Part shown: positions 44,550 through 54,524 of the stretch, piece by piece
Layout: every line of letters starts with the position of its first letter
Numbering within the stretch: position 1 is the stretch's first letter
From: Bacteroidota bacterium
Lineage (GTDB): Bacteria; Bacteroidota; Bacteroidia; 2-12-FULL-35-15
Direction of reading: 5' to 3'
Assembly (NCBI GenBank): GCA_025963725.1
Contig: JAOQAE010000006.1
Span: 682,001 to 746,000, forward strand
Length of the DNA: 64,000 bases
Made by a program: the position numbers and the translations under genes
Notes under the pieces: model-generated
Seen by the model: only the letters and a program-made list of their open reading frames with translations
Told to the model about the DNA's origin: nothing
The model's database searches: none

Positions 44550-46982
44550 ATGTACGTAATCAAAAGAGACGGTAACCGCGAATCGGTAAAATTCGACAAG
44601 ATCACAGCCCGCATCCAGAAGCTTTGCTATGGGCTGGATCCAATCCACGTAACTCCTGTAAGCGTTGCCATGAAGGTGATCGAAGGGATCTATGAAGGCG
44701 TTACAACCAGTGAATTGGACAATCTTGCTGCCGAAACTGCCGCATCGCTCACTACCAAGCACCCTGATTATGCACTGCTGGCAAGCCGCATCGCTGTTTC
44801 CAACCTGCACAAGAATACCAACAAGTCCTTCTCCAAAACCATGGAGGACCTGTACAACTACATCGATCCGAAAACAGGCAAAAAAGCGCCGCTGATCGCT
44901 GATGATGTATACGAGATCATCAAGAAAAACGCACAGGAGCTGGATTCCACCATCATTTACGACCGCGATTTCGGCTACGATTATTTCGGATTTAAAACTC
45001 TTGAGCGCTCTTACCTGCTGAAGACCAACGGACAAGTGGCTGAACGCCCGCAGCACATGATCATGCGCGTATCCGTAGGGATCCACAAGGACGACATCGC
45101 TTCCGCGATCGAAACCTACAACCTGATGAGCGAGCGCTGGTTCACACATGCAACACCTACACTGTTCAATGCAGGTACGCCAAAGCCGCAAATGTCGTCA
45201 TGCTTCCTGTTAACAGCGAAGGACGACAGCATCGACGGAATTTACGATACCCTGAAATCCTGCGCGAAGATCTCCCAGAGCGCCGGCGGGATCGGCTTAT
45301 CCATCCACAACATCCGCGCTACAGGATCTTACATCCGCGGTACAAACGGAACTTCCAACGGAATTATCCCAATGCTGCGCGTATTCAACGATACTGCCCG
45401 TTATGTTGACCAGGGCGGCGGAAAGCGCAAAGGCTCTTTCGCGATCTACCTGGAGCCATGGCATGCAGATATCGCCGACTTCCTCGACCTGCGCAAAAAC
45501 AACGGTAAAGAGGAAATGCGCACACGCGACCTGTTCACCGCAATGTGGACTCCCGACCTGTTCATGAAGCGTGTTGAAGAGAACGCAGAATGGAGCCTGT
45601 TCTGCCCGAACGAAGCACCGGGACTGGCAGAATGCTGGGGCGAGGAATTTGAAGCGCTGTACACGAAATACGAAAAAGAAGGACGCGCACGCAAAACCAT
45701 CCATGCACGTGACCTCTGGGCTGCGATCATTCAATCGCAGATCGAGACCGGCAACCCGTACATGCTGTACAAGGATGCTGCAAACCGCAAATCCAACCAG
45801 CAGAACCTCGGAACCATTAAATCGTCGAACCTGTGCTGCGAGATCATGGAATACACTTCCAAGGACGAGATCGCCGTATGTAACCTTGCTTCCATCGCGC
45901 TGAACCGCTTTGTGGAGGACGGACAGTTCAACCACCAGAAATTATTTGATGTAACCTACGTTATCACCAAAAACTTAAATAAGATCATCGACCGCAACTA
46001 TTACCCGGTTGCTGAAGCGCGCAACTCCAACTTAAAGCACCGCCCGATCGGTATCGGCGTGCAGGGGCTTGCAGATGCGTTCATCCTGATGCGTTACCCG
46101 TTTGATTCGGAAGAAGCTGCGCAGCTGAACAAAGAGATCCATGAAACGATCTACTATGCGTCGATGACAGCATCCAAAGACCTTGCAATGGTGGATGGCC
46201 CTTACGAAACATTCGCCGGATCACCGGTATCAAAAGGCATTTTCCAGTTCGACATGTGGGGCGTAACTCCGTCCAACCGCTGGGAGTGGGACATCCTGAA
46301 AGACGAAGTGAAAAAGCATGGTGTGCGCAACTCCCTGTTGTTAGCTCCGATGCCAACCGCTTCCACGTCGCAGATTCTCGGTAACAACGAGTGCTTCGAG
46401 CCATACACCTCGAACATTTATTCACGCCGCGTATTATCAGGCGAATTCATCATCGTGAACAAGCACTTACTGAAAGACCTCGTGAAATTGGGGATCTGGA
46501 ACGACAAATTAAAAAGCAAGATCATCGGCGCAAACGGTTCTGTTCAGAACATCCCTGAGATCCCTGACAATATCAAAGCACTGTACAAAACAGTGTGGGA
46601 GATCTCCCAAAAGGTGATCATCAACATGGCTGCCGACCGTGGCGCATACATCTGCCAGTCGCAATCGCTTAACCTGTTCGTACAGGATGCGAACTTCGCG
46701 AAGCTGTCGAGCATGCACTTCTACGGCTGGAAAGCAGGATTAAAAACAGGTATGTACTACCTGCGCACAAAAGCAGCTGCAGATGCGATCAAATTCACAG
46801 TTGAAGCAGAAGCAAAAGCAGACGCACCTGAAGTCCTCGGCAACGAAGATGTTCTCATCCTCGAGCGCCAGCAGCAAATGAGCGCAGAGCGCCAGGCATT
46901 GATGGAAGCAGAAGCTGAAAAAGCAGCACAGATCAGCTGCTCGCTGGATAACCCGGAGGCTTGTGATGCATGCGGAAGCTAA
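44550..46982 (+). CDS. nrdA: Class Ia ribonucleotide reductase, alpha subunit
   Basis: 810 residues. An N-terminal ATP-cone (about 1-90: [18 protein letters not shown]) is followed by the catalytic barrel with [18 protein letters not shown] (active-site cysteine), [21 protein letters not shown] and the catalytic CNLASIAL, and the tyrosine pair region near [18 protein letters not shown]. The C-terminal CDAC pair re-reduces the active site. It converts ribonucleoside diphosphates to deoxy forms with NrdB. The presence of the ATP-cone implies dATP inhibition. Terminated at 47014-47040. Confidence 0.97.
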   Translation: MYVIKRDGNRESVKFDKITARIQKLCYGLDPIHVTPVSVAMKVIEGIYEGVTTSELDNLAAETAASLTTKHPDYALLASRIAVSNLHKNTNKSFSKTMEDLYNYIDPKTGKKAPLIADDVYEIIKKNAQELDSTIIYDRDFGYDYFGFKTLERSYLLKTNGQVAERPQHMIMRVSVGIHKDDIASAIETYNLMSERWFTHATPTLFNAGTPKPQMSSCFLLTAKDDSIDGIYDTLKSCAKISQSAGGIGLSIHNIRATGSYIRGTNGTSNGIIPMLRVFNDTARYVDQGGGKRKGSFAIYLEPWHADIADFLDLRKNNGKEEMRTRDLFTAMWTPDLFMKRVEENAEWSLFCPNEAPGLAECWGEEFEALYTKYEKEGRARKTIHARDLWAAIIQSQIETGNPYMLYKDAANRKSNQQNLGTIKSSNLCCEIMEYTSKDEIAVCNLASIALNRFVEDGQFNHQKLFDVTYVITKNLNKIIDRNYYPVAEARNSNLKHRPIGIGVQGLADAFILMRYPFDSEEAAQLNKEIHETIYYASMTASKDLAMVDGPYETFAGSPVSKGIFQFDMWGVTPSNRWEWDILKDEVKKHGVRNSLLLAPMPTASTSQILGNNECFEPYTSNIYSRRVLSGEFIIVNKHLLKDLVKLGIWNDKLKSKIIGANGSVQNIPEIPDNIKALYKTVWEISQKVIINMAADRGAYICQSQSLNLFVQDANFAKLSSMHFYGWKAGLKTGMYYLRTKAAADAIKFTVEAEAKADAPEVLGNEDVLILERQQQMSAERQALMEAEAEKAAQISCSLDNPEACDACGS

Positions 46983-47013
46983 AATGAAGTTAAAAGAAGA
47001 TAAGTTAAAAGTC

Positions 47014-47040
47014 AAAACCCTCGCATGTGCGGGGGTTTTT
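47014..47040 (+). terminator. Terminator after nrdA
   Basis: AAAACCCTCGCA / TGCGGGGGTTTT stem with a tight loop, then more T. Confidence 0.75.
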
Positions 47041-47128
47041 GGTTGAGATCATAAACTATTAATTATTCAGAATTATTGAATCACCATAACGTTTCCTATT
47101 TATTAACAGCAACAATATTCATACGAGA

Positions 47129-47890
47129 ATGGACGACTTAGTTTCACCAAAATACCAAATGCAACTCGTTAACTCAGTTGAAAAAGCTATTTGGGATGAA
47201 TATAAAACATACAAACAAGTACGTCTATATATAAATAAATGGCATAAATCTGATGATTATAACAATTGGGAAAATTTTATTATTGTAGAAAAATCAAATA
47301 AAGAAATTGACCTAACCTTGACACTTCACAATATGTCCGGGACAGATTTATTAAAGGCTGCAATTGATTTAGGAGTAGACACTCCTGATTTCATTCCTTC
47401 TATTCCAACATTTAAGAATGAACTTAAATCCGAATTCAAAACAGCATATAATATCTTCACAACAGCGCACAAGCAAATAGAGACTGACCCGAGCACTGCC
47501 ATTGGACTTGCTAATTCAGCACTTGAAAGTATTATCAAGGAAATTTTAAAAGACAACAGAATTTCGAATAAAATAACTGGCAACGAAACTCTCTATAAAC
47601 TAACGACAATAATTTTAAAAGAATTTAATCTTACAAATAATGAGCACCCTATAGAAATAAAAACAATTGGAAGTTCGCTCTTAGCAATAAATCAAGCTAT
47701 TGAAAAACTTCGGAGCGAAAAAACAAATTTTCACGGAAAGACGAATGCCGACTACCTAATAACTGATACTTTATATGCATACTTTGTCGTTAACAGCGTC
47801 GCGACCGTAGGTTTATTCTTAAACTCCTATTACAAGAATAAGTTTCCGAAACAAACACCTGTTTTTAATGAAGACGATTTACCATTTTAA
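47129..47890 (+). CDS. Abortive-infection (Abi_C-like) family protein
   Basis: 253 residues, strongly AT-rich compared with nrdA, so probably acquired by transfer. Residues 1 to about 100 are a variable domain of unknown type. Residues about 105-240 match the C-terminal domain of abortive-infection proteins: DPSTAIGLANSALESIIKEI, LYKLTTIILKEF, IGSSLLAINQAIEKLRS and NFHGK, ending in a helix AYFVVNSVATVGLFLN. The family is linked to phage exclusion in some cases. No restriction or toxin gene is adjacent. Domain assignment is from pattern memory; a defence role is inferred. Confidence 0.7.
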   Translation: MDDLVSPKYQMQLVNSVEKAIWDEYKTYKQVRLYINKWHKSDDYNNWENFIIVEKSNKEIDLTLTLHNMSGTDLLKAAIDLGVDTPDFIPSIPTFKNELKSEFKTAYNIFTTAHKQIETDPSTAIGLANSALESIIKEILKDNRISNKITGNETLYKLTTIILKEFNLTNNEHPIEIKTIGSSLLAINQAIEKLRSEKTNFHGKTNADYLITDTLYAYFVVNSVATVGLFLNSYYKNKFPKQTPVFNEDDLPF

Positions 47891-47928
47891 TAAACAGATT
47901 AATTTCGCAATGGGTAATTAAAAAAGCA

Positions 47929-48327
47929 ATGAAATCTCTTAGATACCTTCTTGTCATTTTCCCATTCCTCTTAGCCTTTAAACTAACCGCCCAAATCCAG
48001 CTCGATCAATTTGCAGATAAATACTGGCGCGTCACTTCCTGTGAAGTTGCAGGATATAAAATGCCTGCATTGGAAAGTAGCAAGAATGACAGTTCTATAT
48101 TTTATAGTAACCATACCGGCAAATCCATTAACAGCGGCACCGTGCAGTATTGTAACTGGAGAATAGACAGCACCCGTAACGTGGTAATCCTTACTTACAA
48201 AGACACGGACGAGATCACAGAATTTAAAATGCTCCGGCTGAATAACAAGGAATTCGAATTTGAAGTAACACGGCCGGACTCAATCACCTTAAAGGTCCTA
48301 ATGTTGAACATTGACAAAACACAGTAG
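47929..48327 (+). CDS. Exported lipocalin-like protein
   Basis: 132 residues with a signal peptide (MKSLRYLLVIFPFLLAFKLTAQ). The mature part begins near KYWRVTSCEVAGYKMPALES and has strands CNWRIDSTRNVVILTYKD, EFKMLRLNNKEFEFEV, a pattern like the lipocalin-type 'W..t' domains common in Bacteroidota. Function unknown. It lies in the accessory patch and is followed 12 bases later by a lipoprotein gene. Confidence 0.65.
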   Translation: MKSLRYLLVIFPFLLAFKLTAQIQLDQFADKYWRVTSCEVAGYKMPALESSKNDSSIFYSNHTGKSINSGTVQYCNWRIDSTRNVVILTYKDTDEITEFKMLRLNNKEFEFEVTRPDSITLKVLMLNIDKTQ

Positions 48328-48339
48328 AATAGAGGATCT

Positions 48340-48966
48340 ATGAAACATATATTTACGATACTCATAACAGCCATTCTCCTAAACTCCTGCGAGTCACCTG
48401 AGAAGGAAACTTTCGACAGATTTATAATTGCAACAACATATTCGAATAATAATCAGACCCGGTCAGATAGCCTGGAAATGACGAATACAATATGTTTGTC
48501 ATTAATATATGTGGACAAGAATTCAAATTGCTATATCTATAAGCGGACAGAAAAAAATCCTCAATTTTACAAATGTCACCTCTCGAAAAGCAAAACAGAG
48601 AGCTTTAAAACGCTGTTGAACGACCTGAAAAGTAAATTTCCCAAAAAGTATAATCTCTCCAGCCATTGCTCTCCCGACATCACGGTTATTTGTGAAAATG
48701 ATACATTAACAGATTTTCGTTTTATTCAAACCAACCCAGACGCTACAATAAAATACATTGAGAACTTTATTGCCACTCAAACGAAAGAGCCAACGGATAC
48801 CATCGAAACGATCATGAAATATAAGTCGTATATCGTATCGCAACTCTCTTATTTTAATAGAGACAGGTACGGCTTCGAGCCTATTAATTACAGATATTTG
48901 TATGATGGCAAGTCGATCAGGATATTTGCTGATTCACTGCTGACAAAGCCGGCCAACCATAATTAG
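48340..48966 (+). CDS. Hypothetical lipoprotein
   Basis: 208 residues. MKHIFTILITAILLNSC is a short lipoprotein signal with the lipobox LNSC. The mature protein is polar, with several cysteines (NTICLSLIYVDKNSNCYIYK, SSHCSPDITVICEND). No family recognised. It begins 12 bases after the lipocalin-like gene and is probably co-transcribed. AT-rich like its neighbours. Confidence 0.65.
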   Translation: MKHIFTILITAILLNSCESPEKETFDRFIIATTYSNNNQTRSDSLEMTNTICLSLIYVDKNSNCYIYKRTEKNPQFYKCHLSKSKTESFKTLLNDLKSKFPKKYNLSSHCSPDITVICENDTLTDFRFIQTNPDATIKYIENFIATQTKEPTDTIETIMKYKSYIVSQLSYFNRDRYGFEPINYRYLYDGKSIRIFADSLLTKPANHN

Positions 48967-48994
48967 AACCGCTCAGAAGAAACCTGTACAAGAA

Positions 48995-49213
48995 TTAATA
49001 CTTCAACAACTCATGCACCGGAACATCCAAGCCCTTTGAAATCTTATACAAACTGGCAAGAGTAATATTAGTTCCCTGGCTTGTTAACTTAACCAGATTG
49101 GATTTTTCTATTTCACAACGCAAAGCCAATTCCTGAAAAGACAATCCCTGTTCCTTTCTCTTTTTATCAACGTTTCGCCCAACCGCTTTTAGAAATTTCT
49201 GTTGCTCTGACAT
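48995..49213 (-). CDS. XRE-family HTH regulator
   Basis: 72 residues, essentially one Cro/C1-type helix-turn-helix domain (LSFQELALRCEIEKSNLVKL, then ITLASLYKISKGLDVPVHEL). It would bind DNA as a dimer. It is divergent from a gene for a 72-residue acidic protein, and the shared spacer with a TACCTTTG box is the likely site of control. Confidence 0.9.
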   Translation of the reverse strand: MSEQQKFLKAVGRNVDKKRKEQGLSFQELALRCEIEKSNLVKLTSQGTNITLASLYKISKGLDVPVHELLKY

Positions 49214-49279
49214 ACGTCAATATTCAGACTTTTCAATAAAATAATCGGTAGCGTATATAACACCGAGTGGTTTTTATAC

Positions 49280-49287
49280 TACCTTTG
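49280..49287 (+). promoter_or_regulatory. Candidate -7 box
   Basis: TACCTTTG, an exact TAnnTTTG match, 18 bases before the ATG at 49306, in the spacer shared with the XRE gene. Confidence 0.4.
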
Positions 49288-49305
49288 GAACAAAATAAAT
49301 TGGAA

Positions 49306-49524
49306 ATGGATAAAAAGATAGTTAAAGACCTTGAAGGCCTTTTCTCCGTCGCACCTCCCGACACTTTAAGACGAAGTGTTAATCAGGTGTTCTATTCCTA
49401 TATTATAAATAACAAGGCTTTACCGGATGAGCTTGAGACAATAGCCGAAGACTTTTCCATGCTTGTTGATTTTTTAGAAAAAGCTGACCAGCAAATGAGA
49501 ACAACCCGCAACAAAAAGGTATAA
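49306..49524 (+). CDS. Small hypothetical protein paired with an XRE regulator
   Basis: 72 residues from the ATG at 49306, which sits at a normal distance from the promoter box. An upstream in-frame ATG at 49267 would precede the box and is not favoured. The product (MDKKIVKDLEGLFSVAPPDT...) is acidic, helical and without a membrane span; the middle reads NQVFYSYIINNKALPDELET. No family recognised. It could be a partner of the divergent XRE regulator, but no toxin motif is seen. Confidence 0.65.
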   Translation: MDKKIVKDLEGLFSVAPPDTLRRSVNQVFYSYIINNKALPDELETIAEDFSMLVDFLEKADQQMRTTRNKKV

Positions 49525-49545
49525 TCATGTACGTGTACCGTTTCA

Positions 49546-49580
49546 TGAGATCCCCTGTCGGGGCACGGGATGACGGTTCC
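49546..49580. repeat. Dispersed hairpin repeat ('GATCCCGTGTCGG' family)
   Basis: GAGATCCCCTGTCGGGGC, then ACGGGATGACGGTTCC; third copy in the window after 2834-2868 and 18443-18475. Confidence 0.7.
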
Positions 49581-49600
49581 GAAGAAATTCCACACAAATA

Positions 49601-49633
49601 AAAAACGGCCGCCATTTTCATGACGACCGCTTT
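49601..49633 (-). terminator. Terminator of the RCC1 gene
   Basis: Arms AAACGG.CG.CA and TG.CG.CCG.TTT with a T-run on the minus strand. Nearly the same sequence occurs at 51175-51212. Confidence 0.65.
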
Positions 49634-49656
49634 CCTGTAATAGAATTTTTCGCAGA

Positions 49657-51057
49657 TTACTGCTTGATCAGCTTTTTAACGATGAGTTCTTTTGCACTTT
49701 TAACCTGCACAAAATAAACACCGCCGCTTAAGTCCTCAATATTGATCGCTGTTTTGGCTGACTGGATCTTCTGGCTGTAAACCAGTTGTCCGTTTATAGT
49801 GAAGATCTCTACTGTAGCGTCCTGCGCTGAGCTTTCAATAAAAAACTGTTCATTCGCCGGGTTCGGATACAAACTGAGCTCAGTTGCCGAAGCAGTGCTC
49901 TCCCCGATCCCAACCGTTGCAATCGCACAAATGCCATTGATCTGTACAGGAGTTGATTTGTTGACCATTGTTCCGTCTCCTAAACCGAATCCGTCTCCCG
50001 TGCCCCATACCGTGCCATCGCTTTTCAGGAACAAACAATGGGCATAGCCTGATGAGATCTCGGTAATTCCGCTTAGCGTGCTTACCTGCACAGGTGTGTG
50101 CCTGTCTGTTGTTGTGCCGTCACCCAGCTGCCCCGAACCGTTCAGGCCGCAGGACCAAACAGTGCCATCACTTTTCAGGAAGATCGAATGGTTGTCCCCG
50201 GCCGACATCGCTGTTACCGAGCTCAATCCACTGATCTGGAATGGTGTAGGTGTGTTGACGGTAGTGCCGTCACCCAGGTCGCCATAATTATTTCCGCCGC
50301 AGGCCCATACCGTACCGTCATTCTTCAGGAACAGCGAGTGGTATCCTCCGCCAATGATCGCAGTGATCCCGCTCACCACGGTTACAGGTGAAGGTGTTGA
50401 ATTCGCTGAGAAGCTGCCGCTGGTGCCATTGCCCAATTGTCCGTGAAAGTTATATCCGCAGGACAGCACTGTGCCGTCATTCTTCAGGAACAAAGAATGA
50501 TTTCCGCCCGAAGCAATTGCAGTAATCCCGCTGAGTGAAGGGATCTGGAACGGTGTTCCTTTATCCACAGTGGTTCCATCGCCTAACTGGCCGTAGTAAT
50601 TATTCCCGCATGCCCATACGGTACCGTCGTTTTTCAGGAAAAGCGAAGAGCCCTGTCCCGCCGCAACAGCTACGATGCCGCTTAAAGCAGTGATCTGAAC
50701 CGGAACGATGACCGGCGATGTGCTTCCGGTAGTTCCCTGGCCCAGTTGTCCCTGGTAGTTATTTCCGCAAGCCCATACGGTACCATCCGTTTTCAGGAAC
50801 AGCGTATATCCGAAGCCTACACCGATGGTAGCGATTCCGCTCATGGTACCTGCCGGCACTGCGGTGAGGCGGTCCACAGTTGTACCGTCACCCAGGTTCC
50901 CGTTGTTGTTGGCCCCGCAACCCATAGCTGTGTGGTCACTGCATAAGAACATGGAAGAGCTTACAGCCGCTATAATTGACTGTGCATTTGCACTATTATT
51001 CACAACCAGCAATGCCAGCAATAGAAGTACCCTATATTCCCGAAGTTTATGTTTCAT
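49657..51057 (-). CDS. Secreted RCC1-repeat protein with T9SS type A sorting domain
   Basis: 466 residues with a signal peptide (MKHKLREYRVLLLLALLVVN, cleaved after NAQ). Residues about 30-385 contain seven RCC1-type repeats of about 50 residues (LFLKTDGTVWACGNNYQGQL, LGDGTTVDKGTPFQI and similar), which close into a seven-bladed beta-propeller. The last 75 residues (LSLYPNPANEQFFIES to VKSAKELIVKKLIKQ) are a T9SS sorting domain. A binding role at the surface is likely; no enzymatic residues are seen. Confidence 0.92.
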   Translation of the reverse strand: MKHKLREYRVLLLLALLVVNNSANAQSIIAAVSSSMFLCSDHTAMGCGANNNGNLGDGTTVDRLTAVPAGTMSGIATIGVGFGYTLFLKTDGTVWACGNNYQGQLGQGTTGSTSPVIVPVQITALSGIVAVAAGQGSSLFLKNDGTVWACGNNYYGQLGDGTTVDKGTPFQIPSLSGITAIASGGNHSLFLKNDGTVLSCGYNFHGQLGNGTSGSFSANSTPSPVTVVSGITAIIGGGYHSLFLKNDGTVWACGGNNYGDLGDGTTVNTPTPFQISGLSSVTAMSAGDNHSIFLKSDGTVWSCGLNGSGQLGDGTTTDRHTPVQVSTLSGITEISSGYAHCLFLKSDGTVWGTGDGFGLGDGTMVNKSTPVQINGICAIATVGIGESTASATELSLYPNPANEQFFIESSAQDATVEIFTINGQLVYSQKIQSAKTAINIEDLSGGVYFVQVKSAKELIVKKLIKQ

Positions 51058-51174
51058 TTTCGTTTTTTTATTTATGATTTATATTCAAATACAACTAACC
51101 TGGGAGCAAACATAGATCATAAAAGTACAGCTCCCGGGAAAGAGTAAGAATTCAGAAAAAGAAACTACACCAAT

Positions 51175-51212
51175 AAAAAAGCGGCCACCATTTTCATGAT
51201 GACCGCTTTTTT
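51175..51212 (-). terminator. Terminator of the beta-propeller gene
   Basis: AAAAAAGCGG / CCGCTTTTTT stem with further partial pairing and a T-run in both directions; it lies 17 bases past the leftward stop at 51230. Confidence 0.8.
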
Positions 51213-51229
51213 TACAAACCGCTTAAAGC

Positions 51230-52882
51230 TTACTCCTTCGCAAAGCGCTTTACATCGCTGCTTCCATCCGTGTAGGTGATCTTCAGCATATAAACTGCCT
51301 TGTCGAGCCCGCTCACATTAAATGTTGCAGTTGCTGCCGCTACATTCTTTTCCGAAACAATGAGGCGTCCGCTCATGTCATACATCTCTACCGACTGCAT
51401 CACCTTTTCATCAGCCGTTACAATGTTCAGCTGATCGTTGGCAGGGTTCGGGTAAATGCTGAGTGCAGCGGCTGGTGTTTCAGGCGCCTCCATGCTTTTC
51501 TCGTTGCCGCCGTATGCCGGATACTCACATAGCGGACAAGGATTATAATAGCAGGATCGTTCTTCAACATGTTCCATGGCCTGCACCGAGAACAACTTGA
51601 TAGGTGCCGAAAGCAGGTCCTGATAGGTGATTGTATAAGCTGGCGGTGTGTAAACAAGTGTAAGCGATTGCAATGAATATGTTGCATTCACATCACAGGA
51701 AGTGTAACCATCATAACGGGATTTAACAAAATAAAAATTACTGCTTGTGATCGGATCCTGGATCACCGAGCCCAGTTCATTGTATGTGCTTCCGTAAGTG
51801 TTGTACATCGGGCCGCCCCAGGCGAAGGAACCTACGGTAGTATAACGTGCTTCTGAAGTAAATAAACAGGTAGAAAGCGAGAACATCGTATTGACCATAC
51901 CCGGCGTTCCCGTATTAACAAATGAAGCGCTGCCGCACCAGATCAGGTGATTGCCATTATTAGTGAAATTAAATTCAGGGTTAAAATAGGTTGGACCGCT
52001 ATACACCTTGTAAGTAACAGGCAATAAGGTCAAAGGAGCAAGCTTCGCTACGATGAACGGACCGGGATAGTCGGCGCCGAGAATAGAAGTTGCTGTAAGA
52101 TAAATGAAGGCGCCGCTGCGTTTTGCGCAGCATCCGTTTAGCCTTGGCCCGCTTGTGGAATAGGCAAGCAGGTTGCCCACCAGGATTGTTCCCGAAGTAT
52201 TTACCCGCCATACAAGTGCATTCCTGTTCAGCCAGTTGCTTACATCGATCGCTGTTCCGCCAACGATCAGCTCACCGCTTCCTGCATCATAGGTAATGTT
52301 ATTGGGGCTCTCATCGTATGTGGTATTGTTGTATTGATTATACCACATCCACGTGCCTAAAGAATTGAAGGCAGAAATGAAAATGTCCTGGTCGCCGGCA
52401 CTGCTGGTCACATGACCGATCACATAACAGTTCCCGGAAGGATCCAGCGCCATATCAACAGGATACACGTCCAGCGTGTTCGTACTGTTGTTGAATTGTT
52501 TCACCCATTGAATAGCATTGGTGGAATTGTTGTATTTACAGATCGCAAAGCGTCCCATCGACCCGGACATAAAGGAAAACAGGATGTAGGAGTCCACCCC
52601 GTTATGAATTATTTTTACAGGGCCGAAAGAATTTCCCGCCTTGAAAAAGTTAAGGGAGCTCAGGCGGGCACCTGTGAGTCCGTCAAAATTAACTACGCTC
52701 ATGCCCACCGAATTGCTGTGGAGCGAGTTATACTGGCGGTTAAAAGGATTGTATTCAATGTCGACCGGATAGTTCTCCGTGATCCCAACTGTGGCGCTTT
52801 GGTAATTCGTGATCGAATACTGTGCGCGGGCAGTAAAAATGGAACATGCCATTACTACCCCAAAAAATAGCTTTTTTCTCAT
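51230..52882 (-). CDS. Secreted beta-propeller-like protein with T9SS type A sorting domain
   Basis: 550 residues with a signal peptide (MRKKLFFGVVMACSIFTARAQ). The main part resembles SBBP-type beta-propeller proteins, with repeated elements such as VDMALDPSGNCYVIGHVTSS and DQDIFISAFNSLGTWMWYNQ. A cysteine-rich stretch (CYYNPCPLCEYPAYGG) precedes the sorting domain, which starts at LSIYPNPANDQLNIV and ends in SSDVKRFAKE. It is exported through T9SS; the ligand is unknown. It may form a pair with the RCC1 gene downstream. Confidence 0.87.
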   Translation of the reverse strand: MRKKLFFGVVMACSIFTARAQYSITNYQSATVGITENYPVDIEYNPFNRQYNSLHSNSVGMSVVNFDGLTGARLSSLNFFKAGNSFGPVKIIHNGVDSYILFSFMSGSMGRFAICKYNNSTNAIQWVKQFNNSTNTLDVYPVDMALDPSGNCYVIGHVTSSAGDQDIFISAFNSLGTWMWYNQYNNTTYDESPNNITYDAGSGELIVGGTAIDVSNWLNRNALVWRVNTSGTILVGNLLAYSTSGPRLNGCCAKRSGAFIYLTATSILGADYPGPFIVAKLAPLTLLPVTYKVYSGPTYFNPEFNFTNNGNHLIWCGSASFVNTGTPGMVNTMFSLSTCLFTSEARYTTVGSFAWGGPMYNTYGSTYNELGSVIQDPITSSNFYFVKSRYDGYTSCDVNATYSLQSLTLVYTPPAYTITYQDLLSAPIKLFSVQAMEHVEERSCYYNPCPLCEYPAYGGNEKSMEAPETPAAALSIYPNPANDQLNIVTADEKVMQSVEMYDMSGRLIVSEKNVAAATATFNVSGLDKAVYMLKITYTDGSSDVKRFAKE

Positions 52883-53018
52883 GGTTAAATTTTTAATTAA
52901 TACTGAATGAGTTCGGATCCTCCGGGAGTAGTAATTCGTGATCCTTAAAACAAATTTAGTAATTCAATTAAAAAATCCAAATTTTGAGTGGGAAGAAATG
53001 AGCGGTGGTGAAAAAATG

Positions 53019-54524
53019 TTACGCTTTACGGACCCTTATAAATTCACCTCCCATGATGCGGTAGGTGTTTTGCCCTATCCGGATCTCCTGCCCTTCCGAC
53101 ATGGCCGCAAGCCGCGTGATATCTTCTTCCATGGTGTGAATACTGCCTTTGGTCTTCCGCGCGATGTTGAGGTAATCCGCCATTATTTCATCATTCACCC
53201 CGCATAAGATAATGTGCACCGGAACATTGAAATCCTTCAGCAGCACAATGTCCTTCACCGGCGCATTGTTATCCGCGATCATCACCAGCTCCTTATACGG
53301 CTTTGCAAGCTTCTGCCCTTTGATCAGCGCTTCCATATTGTTTTCGGGGCAGTCGCCGCCACCTCCATTCGCCGACACTTTTGCAATGGTGTTGAACAGC
53401 GAATCAACTCCCTTTGAAGCCGCATAATAAATTCCGCCGGTGCTGCCGGTCTTTTTCAGCTCATCCCGCATATTATCGCCATCGTTAAAGAACACAAACT
53501 GCAGGTTCTTTTCATTGAGCCAGGAAAGCTGGTACCAGGCAGCGAGCTGCGCTGCGTAAGGCGACATGCTTCCCGTAAGGTCGCATACGATCAGCTTCTC
53601 CGGCCACCTGTTCCTGTTCAGCACCGCTGAAACTACCGTATCCGGCGCTGTGCTCATATTCCTCACCCACTCCTTCACCTCGCGCTTCCGGCCTTCCTCC
53701 ACGGAGATCCCCAGCTTTTTGCACTTCTTTGCAAATTCGGCTTCTTCCTCCTTCAGCCGTTTCTCTTCTGCTGCAATGCGCTCCGCCTCTATCTTTTTCC
53801 TTCGCTCTATCTCTTTGGTGCCGAGGTATGCAAAGGTCATTTCTCCTTGTGATGTGCCTTTGGAGTATTCGAATTCTTTGGAAATATAATTCTTGTTGTA
53901 TTTAAAGCTGATGTAATAGTTATCGCCTTTCGGCAGATATACCACCAGGTGCCCATTCATGCCGGTGGTGCCCTTTACCTTTTTATGCCGCTTTTCGCCC
54001 GTTATGCTGAGCGCTTCGTTTTCGAGCGGCTTGCCGTCAATATCCATGATGATGATCTCCACACGGGCATAATACTCCATTATTTTCGGCCTTGTCATCC
54101 CGTAGCCCGCCTCTGTAGTATCGGGCAGCGTTTTTACGAATTCATCAACAGCTGCTTTTTCCGTGGCCGACATTTCAAACAGCTTGTCTTTTGCGGCCAT
54201 ATCGGGCTCGTAGGTTAACGTCTGTGAAATGCTGCATCCTCCGCCCGATCCCGACATGATCTCTTTTTTGCGCGTATAGTTCGTAATGGTGATGGTGAAT
54301 ACCTGTTCGCAGGGAACTGATAATGTTGCGATGCCATCGGCGTTACTTTTCTGGCTGAATGACCTCCCATCCGACTTAGCGGTAAGGGTTACAGATTGGC
54401 CAGCGTACACCCCGCCGCGAATGTTCTTCAGCTGGATGGTGATGGAAGAAAGGCATTCCTGCCCAAGCAGGAATTGTGGTAACATAAAAAGAATTGCTGC
54501 GAAGACGTGATGAGAACGGATCAT
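53019..54524 (-). CDS. Exported vWA-domain protein with carboxypeptidase-regulatory-like domains
   Basis: 501 residues from the ATG at 54524, which is preceded by a strong Shine-Dalgarno (AAAGGAGGT, 5 bases spacing). Signal peptide MIRSHHVFAAILFMLPQFLLG. Residues about 24-100 and 150-215 look like Ig/carboxypeptidase-regulatory modules (YAGQSVTLTAKSDGRSFSQK, VEIIIMDIDGKPLENEALS). A charged helix at about 235-285 follows, then a vWA domain with MIDAS-type DLTGSMS and GGGGDCPENN. The protein probably binds a partner through a metal ion in the periplasm or at the surface. It is divergent from the OmpA lipoprotein gene. Confidence 0.85.
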   Translation of the reverse strand: MIRSHHVFAAILFMLPQFLLGQECLSSITIQLKNIRGGVYAGQSVTLTAKSDGRSFSQKSNADGIATLSVPCEQVFTITITNYTRKKEIMSGSGGGCSISQTLTYEPDMAAKDKLFEMSATEKAAVDEFVKTLPDTTEAGYGMTRPKIMEYYARVEIIIMDIDGKPLENEALSITGEKRHKKVKGTTGMNGHLVVYLPKGDNYYISFKYNKNYISKEFEYSKGTSQGEMTFAYLGTKEIERRKKIEAERIAAEEKRLKEEEAEFAKKCKKLGISVEEGRKREVKEWVRNMSTAPDTVVSAVLNRNRWPEKLIVCDLTGSMSPYAAQLAAWYQLSWLNEKNLQFVFFNDGDNMRDELKKTGSTGGIYYAASKGVDSLFNTIAKVSANGGGGDCPENNMEALIKGQKLAKPYKELVMIADNNAPVKDIVLLKDFNVPVHIILCGVNDEIMADYLNIARKTKGSIHTMEEDITRLAAMSEGQEIRIGQNTYRIMGGEFIRVRKA

